64,000 nucleotides of DNA from Halocatena marina (GTDB taxonomy: Archaea; Halobacteriota; Halobacteria; Halobacteriales; Haloarculaceae), in assembly GCF_023276375.1 (NCBI RefSeq), contig NZ_JALLPK010000001.1, positions 1,674,001 through 1,738,000 on the forward strand, written 5' to 3'. How positions within the stretch are numbered: the stretch's first letter is position 1; each line of letters opens with the position of its first letter. The notes below the pieces were generated by a model. That model was not told the origin of the DNA and searched no databases. It worked only from the letters and a program-made list of their open reading frames with translations. Shown here one piece after another: positions 1 to 9,673 of the stretch. Position numbers and translations under genes: made by a program.

Positions 1-1483
1 TCCCGACCGGTGGGATCTTCACAGTGTCCGGCGGACTAATTGCACCCTGCACTTCCTGATCGGCGTACGTGAGCCGATACGTGTAATACGGATAGGCAAT
101 ACCCGCAGCCCATCCGTAGGTTGCCACCCGGAAGTTACCGTTCGGCCACAGGTCGCTGAGATAAGAACTGGAGTCGCTCGTTTTCACTTGCGATTGAATT
201 CCGAAGTTCTTCAACTGAGAGACCATCGTCTGGACGGAGAGGGTGAAATCGCTCCAGCCGGCAGGGACGTTGATCGGGAGCGAGAACTTCTTGCCGTTCG
301 GTTCGTGCCATGTGCCACCTTTCTTCGTGAATCCCTCCTTTTTCAGGAGACGCTCTGCCTTGGCCGTATCCTTCTCGTATTTTTTCATCTTTCCGGTAAG
401 GTCACCGAGCCACTTGTCCGTCGCCGCGTTGGTGATACCGTCCGGAACCTTCACTGGCTTCTTCGTCGCATCGGAGTTCTTTGCGATCGTCTTCCGGTCG
501 AAGAGGTGGGCGATCGCCCATCGGACGTTCCGTTTTTTCAACACCGGATCGTCGTGGTTGAACCACAGTCCCATTCCCCAGTTGGCCGGATAGTTTTTGT
601 GTTTGATCGCGTCGGGGAATGTCTCTCCGACAGAGCTTTCCACGAACGATTTCGTCCCATCGAGATTCCCGGTCTTTATCGCTCCCCATCGCTTCTGATT
701 TCCACCACCCATCTGATTGAACTCCACCGTCGGGAAGTTGATCTTATCGGCGTCCGGATGCTTATCGTATTTCTTTAATGTGATTTTTCCAGGTGTTACT
801 TGATCGACCTGCCACGGACCATGCCCGTATGGCTCACCGATCTTGTCGTTGACCAGCTTTTCACGTACTTTTTGTTGAACGTCATCCGAGGACGCCTGAT
901 CGTACTGGGAAACGTACTTCTTAAACACGTCGTGTTTGATGTTCAACCTCTTTGTGAGGATAGTCTGTTCGAGAATGCTCGCGTTCGTCGGTTCTTTTAG
1001 CCCGATTTCGACCGTCGTTTTGTCTTTCTCCGAGATTGTGTCGATGGTCTCTGGCGCGCCGTTCACGAGGAATTCGAGCTTCAGTGTGGACGCGAGATCC
1101 TTCGAATCGACCTTCGATCCGTCCCACCACGTCAGCCCATCGCGGAGCTGTAGCTGCATCGCATCCTTCCCGACTGACCAGTCGGTGATCAGATACGGGT
1201 AGTACTCTCCAGTGAAATCGTTCTGCGCGGCGAACGGATCCCAGATATAATTATAGATAGCGGCCTGTTGCTCCTTGAAGTTGAGCGGGTTGTAGTGTTT
1301 CTTCGTGAGATTCCCGTCTCCTGCCTCTCCAATCCACGCAGCAGTGGTCGAGGAGCCGCCACCGGATCCATTCCCACCTGATTCGTTGTTTGATCCCATA
1401 CAGCCGGCGACGCCCACGACGCCGATGAGTCCAGCTGTGTGAAGCAACTGCCGCCGAGTCTTCGTAGTAGGTTCTCTCGCCAT
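1..1483 (-). CDS. ABC transporter solute-binding lipoprotein, peptide/oligosaccharide type (C-terminus cut by window edge)
   Basis: Extracellular solute-binding component of a Dpp/Opp-type (SBP family 5) ABC importer. The frame is open from the ATG at 1483 to the window edge, giving 494 visible residues; the C-terminus is missing. Residues 9-28 form a Tat lipoprotein signal (TRRQLLHTAG, then VAGC with the lipid-anchored Cys28), followed by a Gly/Ser-rich linker. The family signature appears as RDGLTWWDGSKV near residue 110. A TATA-like run at 1517-1529 fits a short leader. It lies 124 bases downstream of the dehydrogenase/isomerase pair on the same strand, so it probably feeds that pathway; the ligand cannot be told from sequence. 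Its permeases would lie outside the window to the left. Confidence 0.9.
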   Translation of the reverse strand, partial: MAREPTTKTRRQLLHTAGLIGVVGVAGCMGSNNESGGNGSGGGSSTTAAWIGEAGDGNLTKKHYNPLNFKEQQAAIYNYIWDPFAAQNDFTGEYYPYLITDWSVGKDAMQLQLRDGLTWWDGSKVDSKDLASTLKLEFLVNGAPETIDTISEKDKTTVEIGLKEPTNASILEQTILTKRLNIKHDVFKKYVSQYDQASSDDVQQKVREKLVNDKIGEPYGHGPWQVDQVTPGKITLKKYDKHPDADKINFPTVEFNQMGGGNQKRWGAIKTGNLDGTKSFVESSVGETFPDAIKHKNYPANWGMGLWFNHDDPVLKKRNVRWAIAHLFDRKTIAKNSDATKKPVKVPDGITNAATDKWLGDLTGKMKKYEKDTAKAERLLKKEGFTKKGGTWHEPNGKKFSLPINVPAGWSDFTLSVQTMVSQLKNFGIQSQVKTSDSSSYLSDLWPNGNFRVATYGWAAGIAYPYYTYRLTYADQEVQGAISPPDTVKIPPVG

Positions 1484-1516
1484 GGTCCGTTGTGCCATCA
1501 CAACCGATTTGCTATG

Positions 1517-1561
1517 ATATATAATTTTTGGTATTTAGTACACAGTATGTGATACAGTATC
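1517..1561 (-). promoter_or_regulatory. Promoter of the solute-binding protein with an 11-bp palindrome
   Basis: On the minus strand an AT-rich TATA-like element (1517-1529) lies about 35-45 bases before the ATG at 1483. Just upstream, 1551-1561 reads GATACAGTATC, a near-perfect palindrome (GATAC/GTATC around one base), beside a second similar CACAGTATGTG. The position upstream of the TATA box would suit an operator. The binding protein is unknown. Confidence 0.4.
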
Positions 1562-1607
1562 CAAGTTGAGCTCTGGGGCTCCTTATTTGAGCTGCGACCG
1601 TCGTTTG

Positions 1608-2696
1608 CTACAGTACGATCCGTTGTCCTGACTCGTCGCTCCGTTGGACCGCATCGATGATCCGCTGGACTGCAGCACCGTCCTCGAAATCAGGACTGTG
1701 TTTGCCGTCCGACTCGATCGCGGTGAGGAACTCGTAGTGTTCGTGAACGAACGTGTGCTCCCAGCCAATGACGTGGCCCGGCGGCCACCAGACATCGCCG
1801 TACGGATCGTCGTCGTTGGTGACAAGCACCGTCTGGAAGCCGCGGTCGTCACCGTGGTGAACTTCGAGTTCGTTGAGCCGCGCGAGATCAAATTTCACAG
1901 CACCATCAGTTCCGTGGACTTCGAAGTTGTTGTTGTTCGTCTCCCCGTGTGCCTGCCGACTCGCCTGCAGAATCCCCATCGCGCCGTTCTCGAAGTCGAC
2001 CTGTGCCGAGTAGGCGTCGTCGACATCGACCTTTCGGGTCTCGCCCTCTCCCCACGGCCGTTCGTTCGTAAATGTACGTGTGTGGCCGGTGACGGTCTCG
2101 ATATCACCGACGAGATACCGTGCGAGATCGATGGTGTGAGAGCCGAGATCACCGAGAGCACCCGCGCCCGCGTGTTCCTTCGAGAGTCGCCACGACCAAC
2201 CAGCCGTTTCGTCTGTCAGGTACCCGTTGACGTACCGGCCATGGAAATGACGGATGTCGCCCAGCTCGCCTGCCTCGATGAGCCGCTTTGCATGCTGGAT
2301 TGCAGGAACGAAGCGGTAGTTAAAGCCGGTTGCCGAGACGGCAGACGAGGCGTCCGCCGCTGTTGCCATTCGTTCGGCCTCATCACGTGTCGACGCGAGG
2401 GGCTTCTCACAGAGCACGTGGATGTCCCGCTCTAAGGCGGCGATAGAGGGTTCGGCGTGGAGGTGATTCGGCCCAAGATTCAACAGGACGTCGATTTCGT
2501 CGAGCGCGGCCGTCCAGTCGTCGGTCGTGTGGGTAAAGTCGTACCGCTCGGCTGCCTCATCAACTGCGTGCCGACCAACGAGGATGTGGCGTTCGACGTC
2601 CGGAGCGTCGGGAAAAAACAACGAAAGACGGTCGAGCGCGTTCGTGTGTGCCTTCCCCATGAAGCCGTAGCCGAGCATACCGATGCGCAGTGTCAT
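1608..2696 (-). CDS. Gfo/Idh/MocA family NAD(P)-dependent oxidoreductase
   Basis: Sugar or cyclitol dehydrogenase of 362 residues. The N-terminal Rossmann domain carries GMLGYGFMGKAH (residues 6-17), the family EKP motif is at 97-99 (Lys98 catalytic), and the C-terminal substrate domain has GDLGSHTIDLARYL near 182-194 with the conserved His. I use the ATG at 2696: it starts directly at the Rossmann strand and overlaps the stop of the upstream isomerase gene as ATGA, which suggests translational coupling. A longer reading to 2801 would add an unrelated N-terminus. The pair with the isomerase implies oxidation of a sugar or inositol followed by isomerisation; the substrate is not known. Confidence 0.9.
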   Translation of the reverse strand: MTLRIGMLGYGFMGKAHTNALDRLSLFFPDAPDVERHILVGRHAVDEAAERYDFTHTTDDWTAALDEIDVLLNLGPNHLHAEPSIAALERDIHVLCEKPLASTRDEAERMATAADASSAVSATGFNYRFVPAIQHAKRLIEAGELGDIRHFHGRYVNGYLTDETAGWSWRLSKEHAGAGALGDLGSHTIDLARYLVGDIETVTGHTRTFTNERPWGEGETRKVDVDDAYSAQVDFENGAMGILQASRQAHGETNNNNFEVHGTDGAVKFDLARLNELEVHHGDDRGFQTVLVTNDDDPYGDVWWPPGHVIGWEHTFVHEHYEFLTAIESDGKHSPDFEDGAAVQRIIDAVQRSDESGQRIVL

Positions 2697-3454
2697 TGGA
2701 CGAACTCCTCGATCTGCTCTACGTGTTCGTTCAGCTGTGTGGCTGCTTTGCGCATCGAGGTGTCGGCGTCGTCTGGCTGTTCGTGCTCGTAGATGAGCCA
2801 CGTGACGTCCGTCTCGACAGCGGCTTCAACAACACCCGCAACGTCCAAATCACCCTCCCCGAGTCGGACCGATTCACCCGCTTCGAAAACCATATCCTTG
2901 AGGTGAATCAGTGGCGTTCGGTCACCATACGTGTGGAGGACCTCGATCGGATCGACGCCAGCAGTTCCGACCCAGCCGACATCGAACTCGAATTCCACTC
3001 GTTCGTCGAGATGGTCGACGAGCACCTCGAACGCCATTCGTCCCTCGGCATCGTCCAACCGAGTGAACTCGTGGTCGTGATTGTGATAGCAGAGGGTGAG
3101 ACCGTGCTCTGCTAGCAGATCGACACAGTCGTTGAGCAACGCCGCGGTTTCTTTCGTCGCTTCGAGCGATTCGTAGTACGTCTCGTCGAGCCAACCGAGA
3201 ACGACTCGGTCACAGTCTAGCTGTCGACACGTCGGGACAAGTTCTTCCTCAGGGGAGTGGATCTGATCGAGTCCGGTCATGACGCTCGTCACCTCAAGAC
3301 CCGCGCTAGCGAGGGCATCAACACTGTCCTCGGAGAGAGGGTCGCTTCCGAGTTCGATTCCGTCGTAGTTAGCCTCACCGACGCGTGCGATGGTGCGGGC
3401 AGCGTTATCGTCAAGATGCCCAATCATACCCATGATTACGGCTGTGCGAACCAT
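2693..3454 (-). CDS. Sugar phosphate isomerase/epimerase (xylose isomerase-like TIM barrel)
   Basis: TIM-barrel protein of 253 residues in the AP-endonuclease-2/IolE/xylose isomerase-like family. Typical motifs are visible: YHNHDHEF (123-130), EFDVGWVGTAGVDP (156-169), IHLKD (183-187) and YEHEQ (222-226), which supply the metal-binding Glu, Asp and His ligands. The ATG at 3454 begins at the first barrel strand; a longer reading to 3568 lacks family similarity. The gene overlaps the following dehydrogenase by ATGA and is divergent from a second dehydrogenase+isomerase pair, sharing the 3455-3656 promoter region. The substrate is unknown; such barrels next to Gfo/Idh enzymes act in inositol or keto-sugar breakdown. 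Confidence 0.87.
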   Translation of the reverse strand: MVRTAVIMGMIGHLDDNAARTIARVGEANYDGIELGSDPLSEDSVDALASAGLEVTSVMTGLDQIHSPEEELVPTCRQLDCDRVVLGWLDETYYESLEATKETAALLNDCVDLLAEHGLTLCYHNHDHEFTRLDDAEGRMAFEVLVDHLDERVEFEFDVGWVGTAGVDPIEVLHTYGDRTPLIHLKDMVFEAGESVRLGEGDLDVAGVVEAAVETDVTWLIYEHEQPDDADTSMRKAATQLNEHVEQIEEFVQ

Positions 3455-3506
3455 AGTACGCACCGTTCGGTCCTCGCCATTGAGTGTTTCTGTTTGCTGT
3501 GAGATT

Positions 3507-3529
3507 GCTATCGAATGCGAAGCGATAGC
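3507..3529. promoter_or_regulatory. Inverted repeat in divergent promoter region
   Basis: GCTATCG (3507-3513) and CGATAGC (3523-3529) are perfect 7-base inverted arms around a 9-base spacer. The element lies 53 bases upstream of the isomerase ATG (3454) and 128 bases upstream of the divergent dehydrogenase ATG (3657). It could be an operator, perhaps for the IclR regulator encoded at 6167, but this is inference. Confidence 0.4.
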
Positions 3530-3656
3530 TACTGTGAGCGGGAGAGATGCGACACCGTACGGGCACAAACGGCGCGTTGTTCACACTGTAGGGTGTACTG
3601 ATGCGGAAGGGAAAGATTATGTCGTGGGATCGTGAGGAACCATCCGTAGGTCAATC

Positions 3657-4778
3657 ATGGAAGATTACAGCATCGCGTTCGTCGGCACCGGGAAGGACCC
3701 CGATCAGCCGGACGCGACTGGATTCGCGATGGCGTACAAACACGCCGAATCGTACAGCCGTCTCGACAACTGTACGCTGGAGGCTTGTGCAGACATCGTC
3801 CGCGAGAACGCCGAGGCGTTCGCCAACAACGTGGGAATCGATGCACAGAACGTCTACGAGAACTACGAAGAAATGCTGACAGCAGTCGAGCCAGACATCG
3901 TTAGTGTCACGGTGCCGCCAGCGGTCCACGCGGACATTACGCTCGGTTGTATCGAGAGTGGGGTAACCGAGGCAGTCCACACCGAAAAGCCGATGGCCGA
4001 CAACTGGGCCGACTGTCGTCGGATGGTTGAGGCGGCAAACGAGCACGACGTTCAGCTCACGTTCAACCATCAGCGCCGCTTTGGAACACCGTTCACGAAA
4101 GCGAAGGAACTCCTCGACGCTGGAGAGATCGGTGCGCTCGAACGAGTCGAATTCTCCTCACCTAACCTCTTTGACTACGGGACGCACTCGTTCGATCTCA
4201 GCAACTTTTACGCCGGGGAAGCCACGCCGGAATGGGTGATCGGACAGATCGACTATCGTGATGTGAACCGGCTGTTCGGTTCGCACAACGAAAATCAGGG
4301 ATTGGTCCAGTGGCGATACGAGAACGGTGTTCACGGCCTCGCCACGACTGGCGTTGGAAGCGGTGCTGACGGCGTCGCCTGTCACAACCGCCTTGTCGGA
4401 AGCGAAGGGATCATCGAAATCGGCGTCGGTTTTGCGACGGGCGAAGACGGTCCTGTGCTCAGAATCAAACGCGACGGCGAGACGTGGACGGAACTCGAAA
4501 CGAACAACGAGGACGTACACGGACGCCGCGATGCCGAGAACTGGAAGGGACAGACCGTTCTCACTCGCGCCCTAGCGGATGTTGTCGACGCTATCGGTGG
4601 AGAGAACGCACCACTCCTCTGTGGAGAAAACGCCCTCCGATCGACCGAACTCATCTTCGGTGCGTGGGAATCGGCTCGCAGTCACGGTCGCGTCGACCTC
4701 CCGCTCGATATCGAAGACAACCCGCTCGATGCGATGGTGACATCCGGTACTCTCACACCAGAACCCGTCGATGACTGA
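3657..4778 (+). CDS. Gfo/Idh/MocA family oxidoreductase
   Basis: Second dehydrogenase of the family, 373 residues. The nucleotide-binding loop is unusual (AFVGTGKDPDQPDATGFA, residues 7-24) with a longer insertion than the classic GxGxxG; the EKP motif is at 110-112 and TVPPAVHADI (85-94) matches the family strand leading to it. It opens a forward-strand unit followed 101 bases later by a second TIM-barrel isomerase. Together with the reverse-strand pair this makes two mirrored dehydrogenase+isomerase modules. The substrate is probably a sugar, polyol or glycoside but cannot be named. Confidence 0.88.
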   Translation: MEDYSIAFVGTGKDPDQPDATGFAMAYKHAESYSRLDNCTLEACADIVRENAEAFANNVGIDAQNVYENYEEMLTAVEPDIVSVTVPPAVHADITLGCIESGVTEAVHTEKPMADNWADCRRMVEAANEHDVQLTFNHQRRFGTPFTKAKELLDAGEIGALERVEFSSPNLFDYGTHSFDLSNFYAGEATPEWVIGQIDYRDVNRLFGSHNENQGLVQWRYENGVHGLATTGVGSGADGVACHNRLVGSEGIIEIGVGFATGEDGPVLRIKRDGETWTELETNNEDVHGRRDAENWKGQTVLTRALADVVDAIGGENAPLLCGENALRSTELIFGAWESARSHGRVDLPLDIEDNPLDAMVTSGTLTPEPVDD

Positions 4779-4879
4779 AAACAGTAGCACAGATTGGATG
4801 ACTAGGATACGGTCCTGGACACACTCCATCGAAATTGAACAAACAGTATATCTAAATACGTGACGGGCATGGAATAAGT

Positions 4880-5629
4880 ATGAGTAGAACGGCGATTCAA
4901 CTCTACACTCTCAACGGTTTCGATGTCACGGAATCGACAAAGGTTCGAATCGCGGCAGAGACGAGCGTCGATGGTGTCGAAATGGTGTACAACGGTCACC
5001 CGACCAAGCAAACCCTGAACGCGCTTGAGGAAACCAATCTCGAAGTCGCTGGTCTAACCGTCGGTGCCGCAGATATTCCAGAAGCAACTGCTTCGATTAA
5101 TACTGCCTGTGAAGCCCTCAACTGCGATACGGTGATTCTTGGGTACCTCGACTCCTCACACTTCGAGTCTGCAAAGGCGACCCGCGAGACAACCGCGTTT
5201 CTCGATGCCACTGCCGAATCGTTCGCAGAGCGCGGTCTCCGCTTTCTCTATCACACCCATCGACACGAATTCGCTAGCCTCGGTAATAGAACCCATTTCG
5301 ACCTCCTCGTCGATGAGACGGCCGGTGCCGTCGAACTCGAACTCGATCTTGGCTGGGCGATTCTTGCTGGAGTTGATCCGTATTCACTCATGGTGGATAT
5401 CCAAGATCGTCTCGCTTCCGTCCATCTGAAGGATGTCTCCGTCGAAGACGAATCATTCGCCAATCTCGGAAACGGCGATCTCGACGTCGAGCGTGCTGGA
5501 CGGGTTGCCATCGAAGCAGGGGTTGACTGGATTGTCTATGAACACGAGGACCCAACGGATCCCGTCGAGTCGGTCGTCAACGGTGCCTCGAAACTGCAAC
5601 AGCTCAAACAGTTCGCGGGCTCTCCCTGA
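4880..5629 (+). CDS. Sugar phosphate isomerase/epimerase (TIM barrel), second copy
   Basis: TIM-barrel protein of 249 residues, clearly paralogous to the product at 2693-3454: it shares the VILGYLDSSHFESAKATRET segment, YHTHRHEF, ELDLGWAILAGVDP, VHLKD and YEHED motifs in the same order. The metal ligands therefore look intact. An AT-rich promoter (CAGTATATCTAAATA, about 4844-4858) lies close to the ATG, so it may be transcribed separately from the dehydrogenase upstream. The two copies are divergent in sequence, suggesting different substrates or different steps of one pathway. Confidence 0.87.
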   Translation: MSRTAIQLYTLNGFDVTESTKVRIAAETSVDGVEMVYNGHPTKQTLNALEETNLEVAGLTVGAADIPEATASINTACEALNCDTVILGYLDSSHFESAKATRETTAFLDATAESFAERGLRFLYHTHRHEFASLGNRTHFDLLVDETAGAVELELDLGWAILAGVDPYSLMVDIQDRLASVHLKDVSVEDESFANLGNGDLDVERAGRVAIEAGVDWIVYEHEDPTDPVESVVNGASKLQQLKQFAGSP

Positions 5630-6166
5630 GACCGCAACCCGTTACCGTCTCGTGCTGAGTGATTCATTCGTCCTTCGATATGAGCCACGTGGACAGTCGG
5701 TGCCTCCGTTCTTCAGGCTCTGGTCTCGACTGCGGTTCGTGCTCGTAGCTGTCCTTGTGGACTGTGTCTCTCTTGCGTGAATGATAAGGACAGATTCTCA
5801 TCAGCACCTATGCTGATCGAGGACTGTTTCACCACACCGATTCTCCGAAATTCGAGCCGTTCATGATGCCTCGATATCAGATTGAAACTAATTAGAAGTA
5901 CAATAAAAGATGATGGAGTTCAGTATCGCTGAATACGAATCTCACGCCCGATACGTTTATCAGACGTTGATTGATGCGTTCCTCGACGTACCAGATCCGC
6001 ACGCATGGTGTTCGATTGCATGATGGCACTGACCGCAGGATCATTTTCCGATTTCGGACGACGACTCGTGGATTTTCATCATGGTCGAAAGTATAACACA
6101 GCACATCTCGAGTACTCGATTTGCTTTTACCATGATCGGAAGCTTTTACATTTCATTAGAGAATGA
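5630..6166. other. Non-coding stretch before the IclR gene
   Basis: About 540 bases without a convincing gene on either strand. It becomes AT-rich towards the IclR start, where CTTTTACATTTC before 6167 may serve as promoter. I saw no repeat or RNA structure I could support. Confidence 0.5.
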
Positions 6167-6931
6167 ATGGGTATGCCCACAGGTGATGGAATCAAGGCGG
6201 TTCGGACGACGTTCCGGGTGCTTCACGCACTCCGCGATGCAGAGGGGTATGCAGGCGTGTCCGAGCTTGCATCGACGTTGGATATCCCAGTCAGTACTGT
6301 CCATAGCCACCTAAGCACGCTCTACGACTGTGAGTACGTTGTAAAGCGAGGAGATAAGTACAATGTTGGCTATCGGTTTTTAGAGAACGGTGGCTGGCTT
6401 CGTGGTGGCACTCGACTCTACACATTTGCGAAACCGAAGATCGATCAGCTAGCAGATGAGTTTGGCGATGAGGTGAGCCTCGTCGTCGCTGATCACGGAC
6501 TTGCTGCCCACGTCTACATAGCGAAGGGAGAGGAGGCAATCGATATCGACACGCACACCGGTATTCGACTTCACATTCACTCTTCGGCTGCAGGGAAGGC
6601 GCTTCTTGCCCACATGTCGGAAGAACGCGTACACGAGATCATCGACCGTCGTGGCCTCCCTAAACACGGCCCGAACTGTATTACATCTCGTGAGGAACTT
6701 CTGGACGAACTCACACACATCCGGGATGAAGGCATCGCCTTTGACCGACAGGATCGTATTGAAGGCATTCACAGCGTCGCAGCGCCGATCCTCCGTGATG
6801 ATAGACCCAACGCAGCGATTACTGTTTCCGGTCCCATCAGCCGATTGAATGGAGAGCGATTCGAGGAAACGATGCCCGAACGAATCCGGAACATCGCCGA
6901 AACCGTTCGAATCAAACTCCGCTACGCTTGA
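6167..6931 (+). CDS. IclR family transcriptional regulator
   Basis: 254 residues. The N-terminal winged helix (about 8-70) contains GVSELASTLDIPVSTVHSHL, the recognition helix of IclR proteins, and the C-terminal effector domain shows the family signature HIHSSAAGKALLAHM followed by the REELLDELTHIRDEGIAFD pattern. IclR proteins sense small sugar-acid or aromatic metabolites and in haloarchaea control pentose clusters (XacR type). It lies downstream of the two dehydrogenase+isomerase pairs and is their likely regulator. The start could also be the second Met two codons later (6173). Confidence 0.9.
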   Translation: MGMPTGDGIKAVRTTFRVLHALRDAEGYAGVSELASTLDIPVSTVHSHLSTLYDCEYVVKRGDKYNVGYRFLENGGWLRGGTRLYTFAKPKIDQLADEFGDEVSLVVADHGLAAHVYIAKGEEAIDIDTHTGIRLHIHSSAAGKALLAHMSEERVHEIIDRRGLPKHGPNCITSREELLDELTHIRDEGIAFDRQDRIEGIHSVAAPILRDDRPNAAITVSGPISRLNGERFEETMPERIRNIAETVRIKLRYA

Positions 6932-8144
6932 TAGCAAGGGAATGATGATCCGGTTACAGCGCTGTGTGCCGGCATGCACATTGGGTCACCTGACTCGAAG
7001 CGTGTGGCATTTTTCTGTGCTTCTTTACTACCCACAGTTACCTCAATAATCCGAACGATGGGAAAGACCGCAGCCACCACGCATCTGACGTAGACAATTA
7101 CAGCATCAGAGATGGGCGTTACACTTGTACACCTGTAATCTATTTTTGGTCACGAACTAGCCAATATGATAATTAGAATTTAGAAGTGACTACTCAAAAT
7201 GAGTGAGTGTGAAGCGGACGGAAGATCGTGCGTGAGTGAGTCTTTCGGCTGTAGAATCCACTCTTGGAATACTTTGGCATACAATTACAACAGATTTTGT
7301 CCAGATGTTTTTAGTTTGGCAAAATAACGTATGAAACAGAACATTGAGCGTATTAAGATTCTGCATCACACCTCATACGATGATTAATTGCTCTATTGTC
7401 AATCAAAGTCAGCCGTCTATTACGAGATCACGACGCTTGAGATGTGACCAACCTAAAGACGTATTCATCGTATATATGGCCCATACAGGACCTACAACGA
7501 CGTTTAAGTCTGGTTTTGGTCGTCAATTGAGAGCTATATTAAGCGCGCTGATTTCACTCGATTATCGAGCAGGGGACGCTGGCACTGCAACTTATGTCCA
7601 TCACCTTTATGATGTTTGATTCCAACCAATCTTTGAAAAGGAGTAAACAGTTCTATTGGGACAAACCAAAACCAACTATATCACGATGGAAAATACATGC
7701 TTGAACTATCGTCTGCAATCGAAATTATCACTACTGCTCCGTTGTTTCATACATATCCATTCAAATGCGAACGTGAGCTTGGCAATAGATTCAGCGCAGT
7801 ACCGTCTGCTCTCTGCTGTAAATAGCATTCTTCGTATATGAATCAGTCAACCGTATCAGAGACGATCCTCGTCATTCCTGCTGCTCTCAATTTGGTTGTA
7901 ATCACACGACCACAGCGATCAGTTGCGATCCGACCTAATCACTGATCAGGGAGCTTCGAACTACTCACACGTCGAAATACCGTTCCATCAGCTGGGACCC
8001 CCACGCCGATCGTTCTGTGACACCGCTGGGTACGAACTTACGAGCGTATGGCTTAACTCCCAAGACAGGGGTCCATAGCGTCTAATCTTCGAACATTGAC
8101 GATCAGGTGATTCACTCAATGAATTTCACAACGCGATAATTGGA
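6932..8144. other. AT-rich gene-poor region
   Basis: About 1.2 kb between the IclR gene and an acetyltransferase. Only short open frames occur, with codon use unlike the flanking genes and no recognisable domains (for example 7344-7619). The composition drops to strongly AT-rich from about 7,100. No transposase remnant could be identified with confidence. Confidence 0.5.
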
Positions 8145-8741
8145 TCACTTCTGGTTGTACCACTCTCGTCGGAGAAGCCCGTACTGAATCATATCCCGGT
8201 ACTCACCTTCGATGAACATAAACATACGGCGGCATCCCTCCTTGGTGAAACCGAGCGACTTCAATAAGCCACGAGAAGCATCATTGTAATCGTAAGCTTC
8301 CGCACCGACAGCGGGGGTATCGTACGTCCGGAAGACGTACTCGATGACCGATGAGACTGCCTCTTTGCCGTAGCCGTGACCGTGTACCTCTGGGATGAGC
8401 CAGTAGGCGAGTTCGGGCCGTTTCCAATCAGCGTCACTTACAGAAATGAGACCGATTCGCGTCACGCTGTCGACAGCATTATCGTCTTCTCGACACGCGA
8501 TTGACGTCATACTGTCTGCATCGGGTTGGCTAGGCCCGGCGTCATTTTCGAGACAGACGAGAAATCGATCGGAGTCGTTGTCTTCGTGGTGATCCGCAAC
8601 CTGCGCTTGATTCATGACCGGGTTGCCCATCGGATAGCGAATTTCGGGATTCGCCAGTGAACGTTGGATGAATTGGATATCCTCCTGTTCGACTGTTCGG
8701 AGCGTGATTCGCTCACTATCGGTAACGCGGGCACCTGGCAT
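8145..8741 (-). CDS. GNAT family N-acetyltransferase (RimJ/RimL-like)
   Basis: Acetyl-CoA-dependent acetyltransferase of 198 residues. The N-terminal RITLRTVEQEDIQFIQRSL is the usual first strand and helix of the RimJ-like GNAT group; the acetyl-CoA loop appears as VHGHGYGKEAV near 125-135 and the C-terminal ASRGLLKSLGFTKEG motif (around 160-175) closes the fold. An Asp/Glu-rich insertion lies near residues 55-80. It stands alone in AT-rich DNA, so neither neighbours nor sequence tell the acceptor (protein N-terminus, amino sugar or other amine). Confidence 0.88.
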   Translation of the reverse strand: MPGARVTDSERITLRTVEQEDIQFIQRSLANPEIRYPMGNPVMNQAQVADHHEDNDSDRFLVCLENDAGPSQPDADSMTSIACREDDNAVDSVTRIGLISVSDADWKRPELAYWLIPEVHGHGYGKEAVSSVIEYVFRTYDTPAVGAEAYDYNDASRGLLKSLGFTKEGCRRMFMFIEGEYRDMIQYGLLRREWYNQK

Positions 8742-9673
8742 GAACCGAGTGTCGTGGTTACTGGCAATATAGCTTTAGATGTCAAATTGATCGACGCGAG
8801 AGTGAATAATATCGAACTGTCTGACGCATATAGAAATGCCAATGTACACTGATTCCCATTCTTCTACCCCAAGAATAATGATGTAAGATACAACTTGAAA
8901 TATTCTATGTCAGTAATTACATTATTACCGCTGTAAAGTTACAATCTCTTAGAGATATTAAATATAGAACAAATATATCTCCGAGAATGAGTACGCATAG
9001 TGCTGCTGGGTTGTATTCTACGTTGGTACACGTGCCACCCGATATCAATGATATTGCCAATTAGAAACACCTGAAGAGAATTAAAATCAGTCTCGTGAAT
9101 TATGAGAGCTGTATAGTCCGATTGTTAAATCCATCTCAAAGAGCTGGACGTGTGGCTGACACGCTACAACTATTCAATTAGATCTATTCCTTAATCAATA
9201 ACTGTATATCGTAATTAAAGTTTGTATGCTCAAGAATCACGCTTACGTATAGCCACTTACCATATGGCTGAAATAATATAATAATGATTATCAAACCGGC
9301 CACTGGATAGCTATCAGAGATAATTATCTCAGAGAGTCATAGTTGAAGACAAATGTTCGATTCCAACAATAGAGAAGACAGTGTCCGAATATGTAGACTT
9401 TGATATAATACCACATTTTCCAAATTCCCATCGACGAGAATTCCCGACTCTATTTGCTTTCTTAACCGTTCTTTCTGTCCTATTGTCACGAATTCTCACC
9501 ATGACTGTTCTCCGATATCGATATTGTCAGTATCTATTTATTTTAATGTGGATTCATGTCAACCACACATTTCAGATGTTAATGTATATAAACCTTCATA
9601 TATCGAGATTAGTAAATGACCTTGTATAACCGGGAGAGAGTACATATATTCACTACGATATTTCCAATTCGGT
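8742..9673. other. AT-rich intergenic region with promoter of the subtilase
   Basis: About 930 bases, markedly AT-rich, without a supported gene. At its right end CATATATT (9643-9650) is centred about 27 bases before the ATG at 9674, which predicts a leaderless transcript for the protease. Nothing else could be assigned. Confidence 0.55.

Noticed and set aside
188..778. Plus-strand open frame of 196 codons at the left edge
   Set aside because: It lies opposite the solute-binding protein gene, whose translation has a lipoprotein signal and family motifs; the plus frame is a shadow.
1644..2435. Plus-strand open frame of 263 codons
   Set aside because: Antisense to the Gfo/Idh dehydrogenase; no domain features, typical GC-rich shadow.
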